Origin: Fibrobacter sp. UWT2
GTDB lineage: Bacteria; Fibrobacterota; Fibrobacteria; Fibrobacterales; Fibrobacteraceae
Reading direction: 5' to 3'
Assembly (NCBI RefSeq): GCF_900142545.1
Contig: NZ_FRBF01000002.1
Span: 1-64,000, forward strand
DNA: 64,000 nt
This document shows positions 37,236 to 45,842 of this stretch, one piece after another. Each line of letters opens with the position of its first letter. Within the stretch, counting starts at the first letter, position 1. A program made the position numbers and the translations under genes. Below the pieces are notes generated by a model. The model did no database searches, was not told the DNA's origin, and saw only the letters and a program-made list of their open reading frames with translations.

Positions 37236-39134
37236 ATGAAGAGATCTTTTGTGAAATTTGCCTTCGCGGTACTGTTCCTAGTGTCCGCGTCATTTGCCGA
37301 TGATTTTGAAGATGCTCTTGCTGCGGTGGATTCTGCCGAAGCTGCCAATATGCCGGGCATGTATGATGTCAACCATTTTGAATACCTCGACTGCTGGGTG
37401 GAGTCTGCCGCAAATATCGTTGCGAGAGAACGAAACCGTATCGGGGCCATTCGTGACGAAGCCAAGGTGTGCGGCTGCTATACCATTCGTGAAAAGGGTG
37501 GTTATGGTTGGCGTGCCACGGACGAAGGCAAAAAGATCGTGAAGGTCTGGGATATTCCGAAGCCTCGTCTCTTGACTTGCCCCAAGGGCATGACCTGTTC
37601 CGATGAATTCTTTATCGAACAGTGTGTGGACCATATCAAGCAGTCTGTCCCCATGCTTAGCGATTATGCAAAGGGTGCACCCCTGGAAGGTGCCATTGCC
37701 CTTACGTTTGAAGATAAGACGAAGACTCCGTTTGGTGAATATTTGGAATCCCACAAGGCTGCTGCCGATTCCATCAACTGCTTTATCAACGTCCATAACA
37801 GACCCGATGCTGCTTTTGATTCCGATAACCGTAACCCGTTCCTGTTCCATCTTTCGGGTATGCCCAGGAAGTTGATTCCCTCCGCAGTGGGGCGTTTTAC
37901 CGATTACAGTGACGTTCGTTGTTTGGATAGAGGCATTTTGACGGGTTTTGCTAATAACGGCTATGTCGAAAATGTGCGCCATGTGGATGCTAACGGTCTT
38001 CTTTATGGCGAAGAAATCGGCTATATGAACGACCCGACATACCCCAAGAAGCAGGGCCCTGAATGGGGTGGCATTCTCTGGAAGTCTAACTACAGAATGG
38101 GTATGCGCGAAGGTATTTCTACCTTCTATCGCTCCAGCGTCTTGGACCAGAAGGTTTATGGAACCGTCGATAGCTCTTACTACTTCCAGTTCCTGGAAGT
38201 GCCTTATACCCAGGGATACGTGAACGGTACAGCCCGTATGTTCTCGGATAAGGGCTTTGTAATGGCAGAAATCCCGTATAAGCGTAACGCCATGCATGGC
38301 CGTATGACGGTGTACAACCCCTTTAAGAAGAAACCGGTTGCTCTGACCTTCAATGCCAACAGCCTCGAAGGCTTTGTGGACTTTGGCGAATTTGGCGGCG
38401 TGTTCCACAAGGGTCTTCCGAACGGCGTCATTACCTTCTGGACGGTCAAGGATACTTGCTACCAGTGGATGCCGGGCGAAACGGTTTGCTACTCGGAACG
38501 CATTACCAAGAAGCAGTGGGGCACCTACAAGATGGGTGAATTCCAGGGCGTTATGGAATGTGCCGACGGAACCAAGGGTGGCAAGGATTTGATTTGCCCC
38601 GATTTGGATTCTGCCGCTGTGAAAAAGATTGCGATTAATGCCGATATCGCTGTCAAGGAAAAGGAACGCGCCAAGGCAGAAGCCTTGATGAAGGATGCCG
38701 AAGAAGACCTTGCAAAGCAGAAAGAAGCGGATTCTCTGAAGGCTGCTGAAGCTGCCGCCGCGGATTCTGCTGCACAACAACAGGCTGCTCCGGCTCCGCA
38801 GAAATCTTCCGAAGAAGAAATGGCTGACGCCATTCAAAAGGGCAAGAGTGCTCTTGCCGCCAAGAAGTCTGCAAAGGCTGAACCCGCACCGGCCCCTGCC
38901 GCTGAAGAGCCGCATGAACCGACCGCTCTCGAAAAGGCGGAAAAGGCCAAGCTTGAAGCCCAGAAGGCTTTGCAGGAAGCTGAAAAGGCTCTTGCCGAAG
39001 CTAAGAAGGCTGAACGTGAAGCCATCATGGCTGAACAGAAGGCTCTCAAGGCAGAACGCCAGGCCAAGAAGGCGAAGGCGGGCAAGAAAAAAGATGCTGC
39101 CAAGCCGAAAAAGTCGAGCAAGAAAAAGAAATAA
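37236..39134 (+). CDS. Secreted MORN-like protein with Ala/Lys/Glu-rich coiled-coil tail
   Basis: A 632-aa secreted protein of unknown function. Signal peptide 1-21 (cut near SFA). The central part (about 200-440) has MORN-variant features: GYVNGTARMFSDKG, MHGRMTVYNP, GLPNGVITFW and KMGEFQGVMEC, each a G-x-x-x-G-turn hairpin. Eight or more Cys in the first half suggest disulfides. The last 170 residues are a charged helix rich in Ala, Lys and Glu (KEKERAKAEAL, then EKAEKAKLEAQKALQEAEKA), ending in a very basic KKSSKKKK. The basic helical end may bind polyanions such as cell-wall polymers (inference). A perfect terminator follows. Confidence 0.75.
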   Translation: MKRSFVKFAFAVLFLVSASFADDFEDALAAVDSAEAANMPGMYDVNHFEYLDCWVESAANIVARERNRIGAIRDEAKVCGCYTIREKGGYGWRATDEGKKIVKVWDIPKPRLLTCPKGMTCSDEFFIEQCVDHIKQSVPMLSDYAKGAPLEGAIALTFEDKTKTPFGEYLESHKAAADSINCFINVHNRPDAAFDSDNRNPFLFHLSGMPRKLIPSAVGRFTDYSDVRCLDRGILTGFANNGYVENVRHVDANGLLYGEEIGYMNDPTYPKKQGPEWGGILWKSNYRMGMREGISTFYRSSVLDQKVYGTVDSSYYFQFLEVPYTQGYVNGTARMFSDKGFVMAEIPYKRNAMHGRMTVYNPFKKKPVALTFNANSLEGFVDFGEFGGVFHKGLPNGVITFWTVKDTCYQWMPGETVCYSERITKKQWGTYKMGEFQGVMECADGTKGGKDLICPDLDSAAVKKIAINADIAVKEKERAKAEALMKDAEEDLAKQKEADSLKAAEAAAADSAAQQQAAPAPQKSSEEEMADAIQKGKSALAAKKSAKAEPAPAPAAEEPHEPTALEKAEKAKLEAQKALQEAEKALAEAKKAEREAIMAEQKALKAERQAKKAKAGKKKDAAKPKKSSKKKK

Positions 39135-39156
39135 GCGATAAGCTGTAAAAAAATCG

Positions 39157-39186
39157 CCCGGTTCTATAGAACCGGGTTTCTTTTTT
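39157..39186. terminator. Bidirectional intrinsic terminator (MORN-like gene / dnaA)
   Basis: Perfect 20-nt palindrome CCCGGTTCTATAGAACCGGG followed by TTTCTTTTTT, with A7 on the other side. It sits between the stop at 39134 and the convergent dnaA stop at 39213. Confidence 0.92.
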
Positions 39187-39212
39187 ATGCCAGACTCTGT
39201 CGGGCCTGGATA

Positions 39213-40538
39213 TTAGTCGTGAATCGAGTTCTTGAGGCTTTCGATGAGTCGTGCGAAGCTCGGATCGGTTTCCATTTCTTTCTTGATGCTCTTGATGGCG
39301 TGAACCACGGTGGAGTGGTCCTTGCCGCCAAAGCGTGAACCGATGCTCTGCAAGCTAATGGGCGAGCATTCGCGCATCAGGTACATAGCGACCTGACGTG
39401 CCTTGGAAATTTCCTTGGTGCCTCGGCCCAATTCAGTGAGCTTGGCTTCGGGCACTTCGTAGTGCTTCGAAACAGTGTGGAGCACGGCGTCGAGGCTTAC
39501 GCGGCGGCGGAGTGTCGGAGCGATTTCGGCCACGACTTTCTGAGCGATGCTCATGTCGATGTCGTGGTGCATCAGGCTCGACTGCAAGGTGAGCTTGATG
39601 ATAGCGCTTTCGAGGCTGCGCACGTTGCTTGCGATGTTTTCGGCCAGGTAGTGCAGAACGTCGTCGCTGATTTCCAGGTGGCGTTCTTCGGCCTTCTTGT
39701 GCAAAATGGCTTCGCGGGTTTCTACATCGGGCGGCTGGATATCGACCGTGAGGCCCCAGGCAAAGCGGCTGACCAAGCGGTCAGACAGGTTCTTGACTTC
39801 GGCTGCAGGAGCATCAGAGGTCAGCACAATCTGCTTGCCGGCCTGGTGCAGGGCGTTAAAGATCAAGAAGAATTCGTTCTGGGTTTCGTACTTGCCGGTC
39901 CAGTTCTGGATGTCGTCAATCAGCAAGATATCGACTTCGTTTCTGTAGAAGTCGGACATTTCGGTGATGCGCTGTTCGCGCAGGCACTTCATGTACTGCT
40001 GCGAAAAATCTTCGGAGGTCAGGTAGCACACGCGCTTGGTCGGATCTTCTTCGAGAATGTAGTTGCCGATAGCCTGCAAAAGGTGAGTCTTGCCAAGGCC
40101 CGAAGAACCGTAAATAAAGAGCGGGTTGTACTGCGTACCGTCGGGGTTGCGGGCGACTGCAAGGGCTGCGTTGAATGCAAGCTGAGCCTTGTCGCCAGGC
40201 ACAAAGTTTTCAAAGCGGAAAGAACCCGAAAGCGGAATGCTCGGCTTCAAGAAATCGCGGAAGCTGTTGTTGCTAGAAGGGGCAGCCTGTGCAACAGTTT
40301 CCTGCTGCTGGAATTCAAATTCAATAGCAGATTCGTCGTGAGTGACTTCACGCCAGGCGAGACGGATGAGTTCTTTGTAAGCAGAATAGACGGCGGTATC
40401 CAGTCCGGGCGGAACGGTGACGACTGCGTGACCGGTGGTAAGGCTAGTAAGCTTGGTCTGCGCAAAATAAGTCTTATAAACCGTGTCCGAAAGCATCCCA
40501 CGGAGGTAGTTCAAACATCTTTCCCATTCGGCTTGCAT
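39213..40538 (-). CDS. dnaA: Chromosomal replication initiator protein DnaA
   Basis: The replication initiator, 441 aa from the ATG at 40538 (AGAGGAAG just upstream; an in-frame GTG at 40553 would add MEEEE). Domain I about 1-75; domain III AAA+ with Walker A GSSGLGKTHLLQAIG, Walker B ILLIDDIQ, and arginine-finger region LVSRFAWG; domain IV about 340-441 with the DnaA-box-binding helix GGKDHSTVVHAIKSI. Domain II is very short. Neighbours are not dnaN, recF or gyrB, so the classical dnaA cluster is broken here. Near-matches to DnaA boxes lie 30-85 nt upstream. Confidence 0.96.
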   Translation of the reverse strand: MQAEWERCLNYLRGMLSDTVYKTYFAQTKLTSLTTGHAVVTVPPGLDTAVYSAYKELIRLAWREVTHDESAIEFEFQQQETVAQAAPSSNNSFRDFLKPSIPLSGSFRFENFVPGDKAQLAFNAALAVARNPDGTQYNPLFIYGSSGLGKTHLLQAIGNYILEEDPTKRVCYLTSEDFSQQYMKCLREQRITEMSDFYRNEVDILLIDDIQNWTGKYETQNEFFLIFNALHQAGKQIVLTSDAPAAEVKNLSDRLVSRFAWGLTVDIQPPDVETREAILHKKAEERHLEISDDVLHYLAENIASNVRSLESAIIKLTLQSSLMHHDIDMSIAQKVVAEIAPTLRRRVSLDAVLHTVSKHYEVPEAKLTELGRGTKEISKARQVAMYLMRECSPISLQSIGSRFGGKDHSTVVHAIKSIKKEMETDPSFARLIESLKNSIHD

Positions 40539-40569
40539 TTCTTCCTCTTCCACTAAGGGCGTACAAAAT

Positions 40570-40621
40570 CTATCAACAGGTAGGCCATATAATCTAGAAA
40601 AATACGCTGGGGTGTTGATAA
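40570..40621. promoter_or_regulatory. Two divergent DnaA-box-like sequences upstream of dnaA
   Basis: CTATCAACA (40570-40578; two mismatches to TTATCCACA) and, inverted, TGTTGATAA (40613-40621; one mismatch). They lie in the 290-nt gap before dnaA and could mediate autoregulation. The rest of the gap (to 40827) is AT-rich, with no gene seen and too few boxes to call an origin. Confidence 0.35.
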
Positions 40622-40811
40622 GTTTGGCTCCATGAAATCCGAAAAAAATGCTTTACGAGATAGGACTACCACCCTAAGTCATTGATTGTAAACAAGATAG
40701 CGTGATATTTTTACATAGGATTGCCTTGCATACAAATTAATTTAAAATGGGGGATTTCTTCTTTCGGAATGCTCTTTTTGCTTTAAAATCCTGAAAGAGC
40801 CCTTATTTTTC

Positions 40812-40819
40812 TACATTTA
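40812..40819 (+). promoter_or_regulatory. TAnnTTT element, 8 nt before the membrane-protein start
   Basis: TACATTTA, then GGCCCGTT, then ATG at 40828. No Shine-Dalgarno sequence. Confidence 0.35.
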
Positions 40820-40827
40820 GGCCCGTT

Positions 40828-41415
40828 ATGCAGATGTTTGATATTGATACCTTGATGCCGCTGTTGCTCAATACGTTGGATTACTGGTTTTGGGTCCCTC
40901 TTGTATTCTGGTTCTGGTTGTACAGATGGTTTTTTCGTGTATCGTACCCCATTTACTTCAAAAAATTGGCGAATAAAAGGGTAAAGTGGGCTTTCGTTCC
41001 TAAGTGGAAGTTCTATTGGAAGCCTTTGGACACCCTCTTTACGCTAATTCTTTCGATTGCGTCTGCCTTGCCGGCAATCTGGGCCGTGATGAAATGGCTC
41101 AGCATTTACCCCTGGTTCTACGGTTTTGCCGTTTCGCCTTTGTTTATTCTGTTTGGCCTGCTGCTTCGCCGTATTGCACGCGGCAAGACCGCTAAGCTTT
41201 ACCAGGCTGCCTATTTCTTGGAATACCGCAAGGCTTGCTACGAGTGCGATGTCAAGGGAGCTCTCAGGAATGAGTCCGATATTCAGAATCGCACTTTCTG
41301 GAGCTTTACCAAGAAGCTTAAGAATGCCGAAGCTCATGGACGTTTGTGGAAGTACGTGAACGCTATGGCAAAGAGCAAGAAGATTCCCCGCGACATTTAC
41401 GCGGAGATCAACTAG
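40828..41415 (+). CDS. Membrane protein of unknown function
   Basis: A 195-aa protein with three hydrophobic segments (about 17-37, 72-92 and 96-116) and a basic soluble C-terminal 75 residues (KLYQAAYFLEYRKACYECDV, then SKKIPRD). No family recognised. It is followed after 33 nt by the squalene/phytoene synthase gene and may be the first gene of a four-gene operon ending in the pseudouridine synthase. The start lacks a ribosome site but has a TACATTTA box. Confidence 0.7.
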   Translation: MQMFDIDTLMPLLLNTLDYWFWVPLVFWFWLYRWFFRVSYPIYFKKLANKRVKWAFVPKWKFYWKPLDTLFTLILSIASALPAIWAVMKWLSIYPWFYGFAVSPLFILFGLLLRRIARGKTAKLYQAAYFLEYRKACYECDVKGALRNESDIQNRTFWSFTKKLKNAEAHGRLWKYVNAMAKSKKIPRDIYAEIN

Positions 41416-41448
41416 TTTTTCGGCAAAAGGATGTGTTGAGGGTTTTGA

Positions 41449-42558
41449 ATGTCGAATATTCTTGATTCAATCGGAGTCGGTGAAAACGTCTTGGACGGTC
41501 GCGCCGCATGGAAGTATGCAGAAGAAATCCTTTTGCAGGTTTCAAGGACTTTTGCGCTCAATATCAACGTGCTCAAGGGCAAGCTCCACAAGAGCATTCT
41601 ACTAGCATACCTTTACCTGCGCATTGCCGATACGGTCGAAGACGACCCCGACATGAAGGCTTCTGAAAAAGAAGTGGTTCTGGGTAAGTTTGCCGATATC
41701 TTCAAGACTGCTGAACTTTCTGACGAACTGATTGCTGCTTTTGAACAGTCTCTCCCGGAAAGCTGGCATAAGTCTGAACACCCGTACATGAACCTTTGCT
41801 TGCATACTCATGTGGTCGTTCCGCTGTTACGCGAAATGCCCGAAACTTATGCGGCGCCGGTGCGTGCGGTGACCATCGAGATGTGCCATGGAATGGCGAA
41901 GTTTGCGCTTAGGCAAGAGGCTGCCCTCAGTTCCGGTTGGTTTACGCTTGAAAGCGTGGCCGACCTCGATGAATACTGCTACTATGTGGCAGGCATTGTC
42001 GGTAAACTCTTGACGAACCTCTTCGCGGCTGATACCTGCCTCATTAGTGATGCTCGCAAGGCCGAAATGCAAAAGCTGGATGTGAGCTTTGGGCTTGCAC
42101 TTCAGGTGGCAAACATCGTGAAGGACTGTGTCGAAGATTCCGGCCGCAGGGTCTGTTTTGTTCCCGAAGAAATTTGCCGCAAGCATGGGTTTGCGCATTC
42201 CTACGAAATGTTCGATGTCCCGGAGGACGCGAACACCCGTGCAGACTTTGACAAGCGCCGTGCCGCCGTGATGGGCGAACTCGTGAATAAGGCTTGGGGC
42301 CACCTGGATGATGCCATTGCTTACACCAAGCTCATTCCGAATGTCAAGATGCGTACCAGGTTGTTCTGCTTGTGGCCGCTCTTTATGGCCGCCGAGAACA
42401 TGAAGCTGATTGGCGATGGTGCAAGCCTATTTGCCTCCGAAAAGAAGGTGAAGATTACTCGCGACACCGTCAAGCGAATCGTTAAGCAGACGATGTTGCA
42501 TTTCTATTCGGATTCTTGGATCGAGAATTCTTACAATAAGTTGAAACAGGAAAGATAA
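41449..42558 (+). CDS. Squalene/phytoene synthase family protein
   Basis: A 369-aa head-to-head prenyl transferase. VSRTFALNINVL is the substrate-binding start, YLYLRIADTVEDDPDM gives the first Asp-rich motif (D at about 62, ED at 65-66), and LALQVANIVKDCVEDSGRRV gives the second. It would condense two farnesyl- or geranylgeranyl-diphosphates; the reductive part of squalene synthase cannot be judged by eye. No further carotenoid or hopanoid genes are present. Its stop overlaps the lspA start by 1 nt (TAATG). Ribosome site GAGGG. Confidence 0.85.
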   Translation: MSNILDSIGVGENVLDGRAAWKYAEEILLQVSRTFALNINVLKGKLHKSILLAYLYLRIADTVEDDPDMKASEKEVVLGKFADIFKTAELSDELIAAFEQSLPESWHKSEHPYMNLCLHTHVVVPLLREMPETYAAPVRAVTIEMCHGMAKFALRQEAALSSGWFTLESVADLDEYCYYVAGIVGKLLTNLFAADTCLISDARKAEMQKLDVSFGLALQVANIVKDCVEDSGRRVCFVPEEICRKHGFAHSYEMFDVPEDANTRADFDKRRAAVMGELVNKAWGHLDDAIAYTKLIPNVKMRTRLFCLWPLFMAAENMKLIGDGASLFASEKKVKITRDTVKRIVKQTMLHFYSDSWIENSYNKLKQER

Positions 42559-43124
42559 TGAAGTTTTATAATAAATGGCCGTTTCATTTGGGCTTGATTC
42601 TTTTTAGTATTGTGGCTGACCAGCTGACAAAGCTGTGGGCGCTTGTTCGTTTTACGAACGAAACGGGTGCGCCGAACCACGATATAATCAATGTCATTGG
42701 TGAATTGGTTCGTTTTCAGTTGGTATTCAATAAGGGTGCTGCTTTCAGTAGCCGTCCGCAAGACTTGATGCCGTTCTTGCCGCCTTGGCTGTTCTTTTTG
42801 CTGATTTCGATTGTGGCGACCATTGTGCTTTTGTGGTTCTACAAGTCCATCGACAAGCGCGATTGGATGAGCCGCCTTGGCGTGGTGATGATTCTCGGCG
42901 GTGCCGTGGGCAACTTTATTGACCGTATGCGCTTGCAGATGGTGGTGGATTTTATCGATTGCGATCTCCCGGACTTTATCATGACCCGTTTCCCGACATT
43001 CAATGTCGCGGACTCCTTTGTAACCGTGGGTGTTGCGATTGTGATTCTTTCGCCGATAATCCTGAAGAAAATCCATCAAGAAATTAAGAACGAAAAAAAT
43101 AAACAAGTGGACGTTAGTCCGTAG
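42558..43124 (+). CDS. lspA: Lipoprotein signal peptidase
   Basis: Signal peptidase II, 188 aa, four membrane helices, which removes signal peptides from lipoproteins, of which this window encodes many. Catalytic Asp residues are in GAVGNFIDRM and FNVADSFVTVG; VFNKGAAFS matches the conserved N(x)GxAFS region. It starts inside the stop of the squalene synthase gene (translational coupling). The C-terminal tail (NEKNKQVDVSP) is soluble. Its stop codon is part of a GGAAGTA repeat. Confidence 0.94.
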   Translation: MKFYNKWPFHLGLILFSIVADQLTKLWALVRFTNETGAPNHDIINVIGELVRFQLVFNKGAAFSSRPQDLMPFLPPWLFFLLISIVATIVLLWFYKSIDKRDWMSRLGVVMILGGAVGNFIDRMRLQMVVDFIDCDLPDFIMTRFPTFNVADSFVTVGVAIVILSPIILKKIHQEIKNEKNKQVDVSP

Positions 43125-43168
43125 GAAGTAAACAGTAACTTCCTACTTCCAACTTCCTACTTCCAACT
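43121..43168. repeat. GGAAGTA-type hairpin repeat, copy B
   Basis: GTAGGAAGTAAACAGTA (43121-43137) is the exact reverse complement of 12783-12799. It is followed by ACTTCCTACTTCC twice, so GTAGGAAGTA can pair with TAACTTCCTAC. It bridges the lspA stop codon and the pseudouridine synthase start and replaces a normal ribosome-binding region. Confidence 0.75.
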
Positions 43169-43172
43169 GCTT

Positions 43173-44447
43173 ATGAACTATATCGTTGAAGAAAAACATT
43201 CGGGTGAACGCATCGACAAGTTCCTTGTGGGTGTCATGGATAACGTGTCCCGCACGGACGTCCAGAAGTTGATTGCTGCTGGCGAAGTCAAGGTCGGCGG
43301 GGTAGTCACGCCCAAGAATTTCCGTGTCGAAACGGGCATGGTCGTGGTGGTGGACAAGGTCCCCGAAAAAGAAGCAAGCACCTTGGAACCCGAAAATATC
43401 CCGCTCGACATCGTTTACGAAGACGACGATATCGTGGTATTGAACAAGCCGCGCAACTTGGTGGTGCACCCGGGTAATGGCGTGCAGAACGGCACGCTTG
43501 CCGCAGGCCTTCTGTATCACTTTAAAGAAAATTTGTCTGCAGTGAACGGCCCGTTACGCCCGGGCATTGTCCATCGTCTGGACAAGGATACACCAGGGCT
43601 TATGGTGGTGGCGAAGAATGACGCTGCCCATAGGCATTTGGCACACCAGCTGGAAACCCGTACGCTGCACCGCACCTATAATGCCCTGGTGTGGGGGCAT
43701 CCCCGCGACTTGGAAGGTACTATTGATGCCCCCATCGGGCGTAACCCCAAGAATCGTTTGAAGATGGCTGTCGTCAAGGACGGCAAGCCGAGCCGCACGC
43801 ATTTTGTGGCGAAGAAATTTTTCGCATTCGCAACGCTTTTGGAATTGCAGTTGGAATCGGGTCGTACGCACCAGATTCGCGTGCATAGCCGCTATATGGG
43901 ACACCCGGTTGTCGGTGACCCGCTGTACGATGGCCGCGACGGATGCTTGAACCGCGTTTCTCCTTTGATGAAGGATATCGCGGCCAAGGTGCTGGAAATT
44001 GCTCCGGCGCAGCTCTTGCAGGCCGTAAAAATTGAACTGATTCACCCGACGACGGGCAAGAAGATGAAGTTCAAGGTCCCGCTTGAAAAGCCTTTTGATC
44101 AGGTTCTTAAACTTCTCAAAAAGGAATGTCCGGCAGATGCTCCTGTATTCGATGAAGATGACGGTTTCCGCGACTTCGATCCTGAAATGCGCTATACCGA
44201 AGAAGAGGAAGAATTCATCGACGAAGAACCGCTGGCTCTCTTCCCTGAAGAGGTGGCGCCTTACAAGGAACGTAAAACGCGTGCCCAGCGCTTTGCCGAA
44301 CGTGCTGCCAATGCCGCTAACCGTAAGGCCAAGGCTGCAGAACGCAAGCGAATCAAGCAGGAAAAGGCTGCCCGCAAGCGTGGCATTGCCCCTGAAGATT
44401 TCGTTCAGCCCGGTTACGAACCGACGATTGACCCTGATTTGCTCTAA
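43173..44447 (+). CDS. RluA-family 23S rRNA pseudouridine synthase with basic C-terminal extension
   Basis: A 424-aa pseudouridine synthase, likely RluD-type. N-terminal S4 domain (ERIDKFLVGVMDNVSRTDVQ, about 8-60), catalytic GIVHRLDKDTPGLMVVAKND with the active Asp (a Pro replaces the usual Ser/Thr after DKDT), and LELQLESGRTHQIRVHSR. The last 115 residues are an unusual extension, first acidic then Arg/Lys/Ala-rich (KTRAQRFAERAANAANRKAK). The start lacks a clear ribosome site and lies right after the repeat at 43121-43168. A strong terminator follows. Confidence 0.9.
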   Translation: MNYIVEEKHSGERIDKFLVGVMDNVSRTDVQKLIAAGEVKVGGVVTPKNFRVETGMVVVVDKVPEKEASTLEPENIPLDIVYEDDDIVVLNKPRNLVVHPGNGVQNGTLAAGLLYHFKENLSAVNGPLRPGIVHRLDKDTPGLMVVAKNDAAHRHLAHQLETRTLHRTYNALVWGHPRDLEGTIDAPIGRNPKNRLKMAVVKDGKPSRTHFVAKKFFAFATLLELQLESGRTHQIRVHSRYMGHPVVGDPLYDGRDGCLNRVSPLMKDIAAKVLEIAPAQLLQAVKIELIHPTTGKKMKFKVPLEKPFDQVLKLLKKECPADAPVFDEDDGFRDFDPEMRYTEEEEEFIDEEPLALFPEEVAPYKERKTRAQRFAERAANAANRKAKAAERKRIKQEKAARKRGIAPEDFVQPGYEPTIDPDLL

Positions 44448-44470
44448 TATAAATGCAACCAAAGATTAGA

Positions 44471-44498
44471 AAAGGCTCCCTTTAGGGAGCCTTTTTTA
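44471..44498. terminator. Bidirectional terminator (pseudouridine synthase / alr)
   Basis: GGCTCCC-TTTA-GGGAGCC (7-bp stem extended by AA/TT) followed by TTTTTT; AAAA on the other side. Confidence 0.92.
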
Positions 44499-44515
44499 GT
44501 TTATATAGATTTTAG

Positions 44516-45739
44516 CTATCGCAGCGGGTATTCCTTGAAGTCCTTGACGCCGAATTCCTTGCGCAGGTAATCCCAACGTACCAGGCGATTCTTCCAGTAA
44601 TACTTACGATACAGGCGGCGTGCGACGCGGCTTGTTAATTCGTACGGAATCGTATGGTGGTCGTCGGCGACGCTCTCCATCGAAATGCGGAAGTCCAGTT
44701 CGCCGTTCACGACGTCGACCGTTTCGCCGACTTGCACATCAGGAATGTGGCTCACGTCGACCATGGTGGCGTCCATACATACGCGGCCAAGAATCGGGCA
44801 GAGCTGTCCGCGGATGAATACGAATCCCTTGTTATATTCGCCACGCAGGTAACCGTCGCCGTAACCGATGGCGATCGTTGCGATGCGGGTTGGCTGCTGG
44901 GCCATCCAGTAACCGCCGTAGCTCACGGTTTCGCCGGGCTTTACATCGTGGATGTGACGAATGGTAGACTTGATTCGCATCACCGGCTTGATCGGCCAAG
45001 GGGAAGGTGCTGCACCCATGCAGTTGTAGCCGTAAAGGGCAAGTCCCGGGCGCACCATGTCAAAGTGGCTTTCAGGGTGGGTGAGGGTGCCTGCCGAGCT
45101 AGAGCAGTGGCAAATCTCGGGGCGAAGTCCTTCGGCTTCAAGCACGTCGACCAGGCGCGTAAAGCGCTGGATCTGGATTTCGGTCTTCGGGTTCCCCGGC
45201 ATATCGGCGGTGGCCAAGTGGGTGAACATGCCTTCGAAGTGCAGGTTCTTGAGGCTTAAAGCCGCACGGATATTGTTGAAGTCTTCGGCATCGAACCCGT
45301 AGCGGTTCATGCCGGTATCGATGGCCAAGTGAGCCTTGCAGGTGGTTCCTGTATCACGCAAGTACTGGTCGAATGCCATGGCGGTACGAATGTCTGTAAT
45401 GGCCGCGGTCAGCTGGAATTCTACGAAGTAGGCGAAATCAGCCGGAGTGCAGGGGCCAAGCACCAGAATCGGCAAGTCCATGCCGTACTGACGAAGCAAC
45501 ATGCCTTCGCTAATGTGGGCTACGCCCAGGTAGTCGGCACCGCCGAATTTGGCGGCAAAAGAGCAGGCGAGGCTTCCGTGACCGTAAGAGTCCGCCTTGA
45601 CGGGCAAAAGAATCTTCGTATTGGCCGGAATCTGGCTTCTGATAAATTGAATATTGTTGCAGAGTGCGTCTAAGTTGATTTCAATCCAGTTCGGGCGCGC
45701 TATCTTATTTAAATCGGGAGGAGTCGCTAAAAGTTTCAT
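44516..45739 (-). CDS. alr: Alanine racemase
   Basis: A 407-aa PLP enzyme that makes D-alanine for peptidoglycan. The PLP Lys is in LLPVKADSYGHGSLA (about 48); the catalytic Tyr region and LCPILGRVCMDATMVDVSH lie in the C-terminal beta domain, and YGDGYLRG follows the family. It is slightly longer than typical (about 370) because of C-terminal residues (NRLVRWDYLRKEFG). No Shine-Dalgarno sequence; TATATTTC lies 7 nt before the ATG. Confidence 0.95.
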   Translation of the reverse strand: MKLLATPPDLNKIARPNWIEINLDALCNNIQFIRSQIPANTKILLPVKADSYGHGSLACSFAAKFGGADYLGVAHISEGMLLRQYGMDLPILVLGPCTPADFAYFVEFQLTAAITDIRTAMAFDQYLRDTGTTCKAHLAIDTGMNRYGFDAEDFNNIRAALSLKNLHFEGMFTHLATADMPGNPKTEIQIQRFTRLVDVLEAEGLRPEICHCSSSAGTLTHPESHFDMVRPGLALYGYNCMGAAPSPWPIKPVMRIKSTIRHIHDVKPGETVSYGGYWMAQQPTRIATIAIGYGDGYLRGEYNKGFVFIRGQLCPILGRVCMDATMVDVSHIPDVQVGETVDVVNGELDFRISMESVADDHHTIPYELTSRVARRLYRKYYWKNRLVRWDYLRKEFGVKDFKEYPLR

Positions 45740-45746
45740 GATACGG

Positions 45747-45754
45747 GAAATATA
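45747..45754 (-). promoter_or_regulatory. TAnnTTT element, 7 nt before alr
   Basis: TATATTTC on the minus strand, then CCGTATC and the ATG at 45739. Confidence 0.4.
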
Positions 45755-45815
45755 GGTAAGTCCTTTTGATTTGGTTATATGTTTGTAAGAAAAATGTCCA
45801 TTTTTTTGGCGTTCT

Positions 45816-45842
45816 TATTCCAACGTGGAATAAATCAAATTG
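45816..45842 (+). promoter_or_regulatory. 27-bp palindromic operator-like element, copy 2
   Basis: An 8-bp perfect inverted repeat TTATTCCA-ACG-TGGAATAA (45815-45833), followed by ATCAAATTG. It shares 23 of 27 positions with 20076-20102. It lies 61 nt upstream of the alr promoter-like box and 418 nt before the AgmX-like gene. Confidence 0.6.

Noticed and set aside
40539-40827. Replication origin next to dnaA
   Set aside because: Only two imperfect DnaA-box-like sequences and no clear unwinding element; not enough to call an origin.
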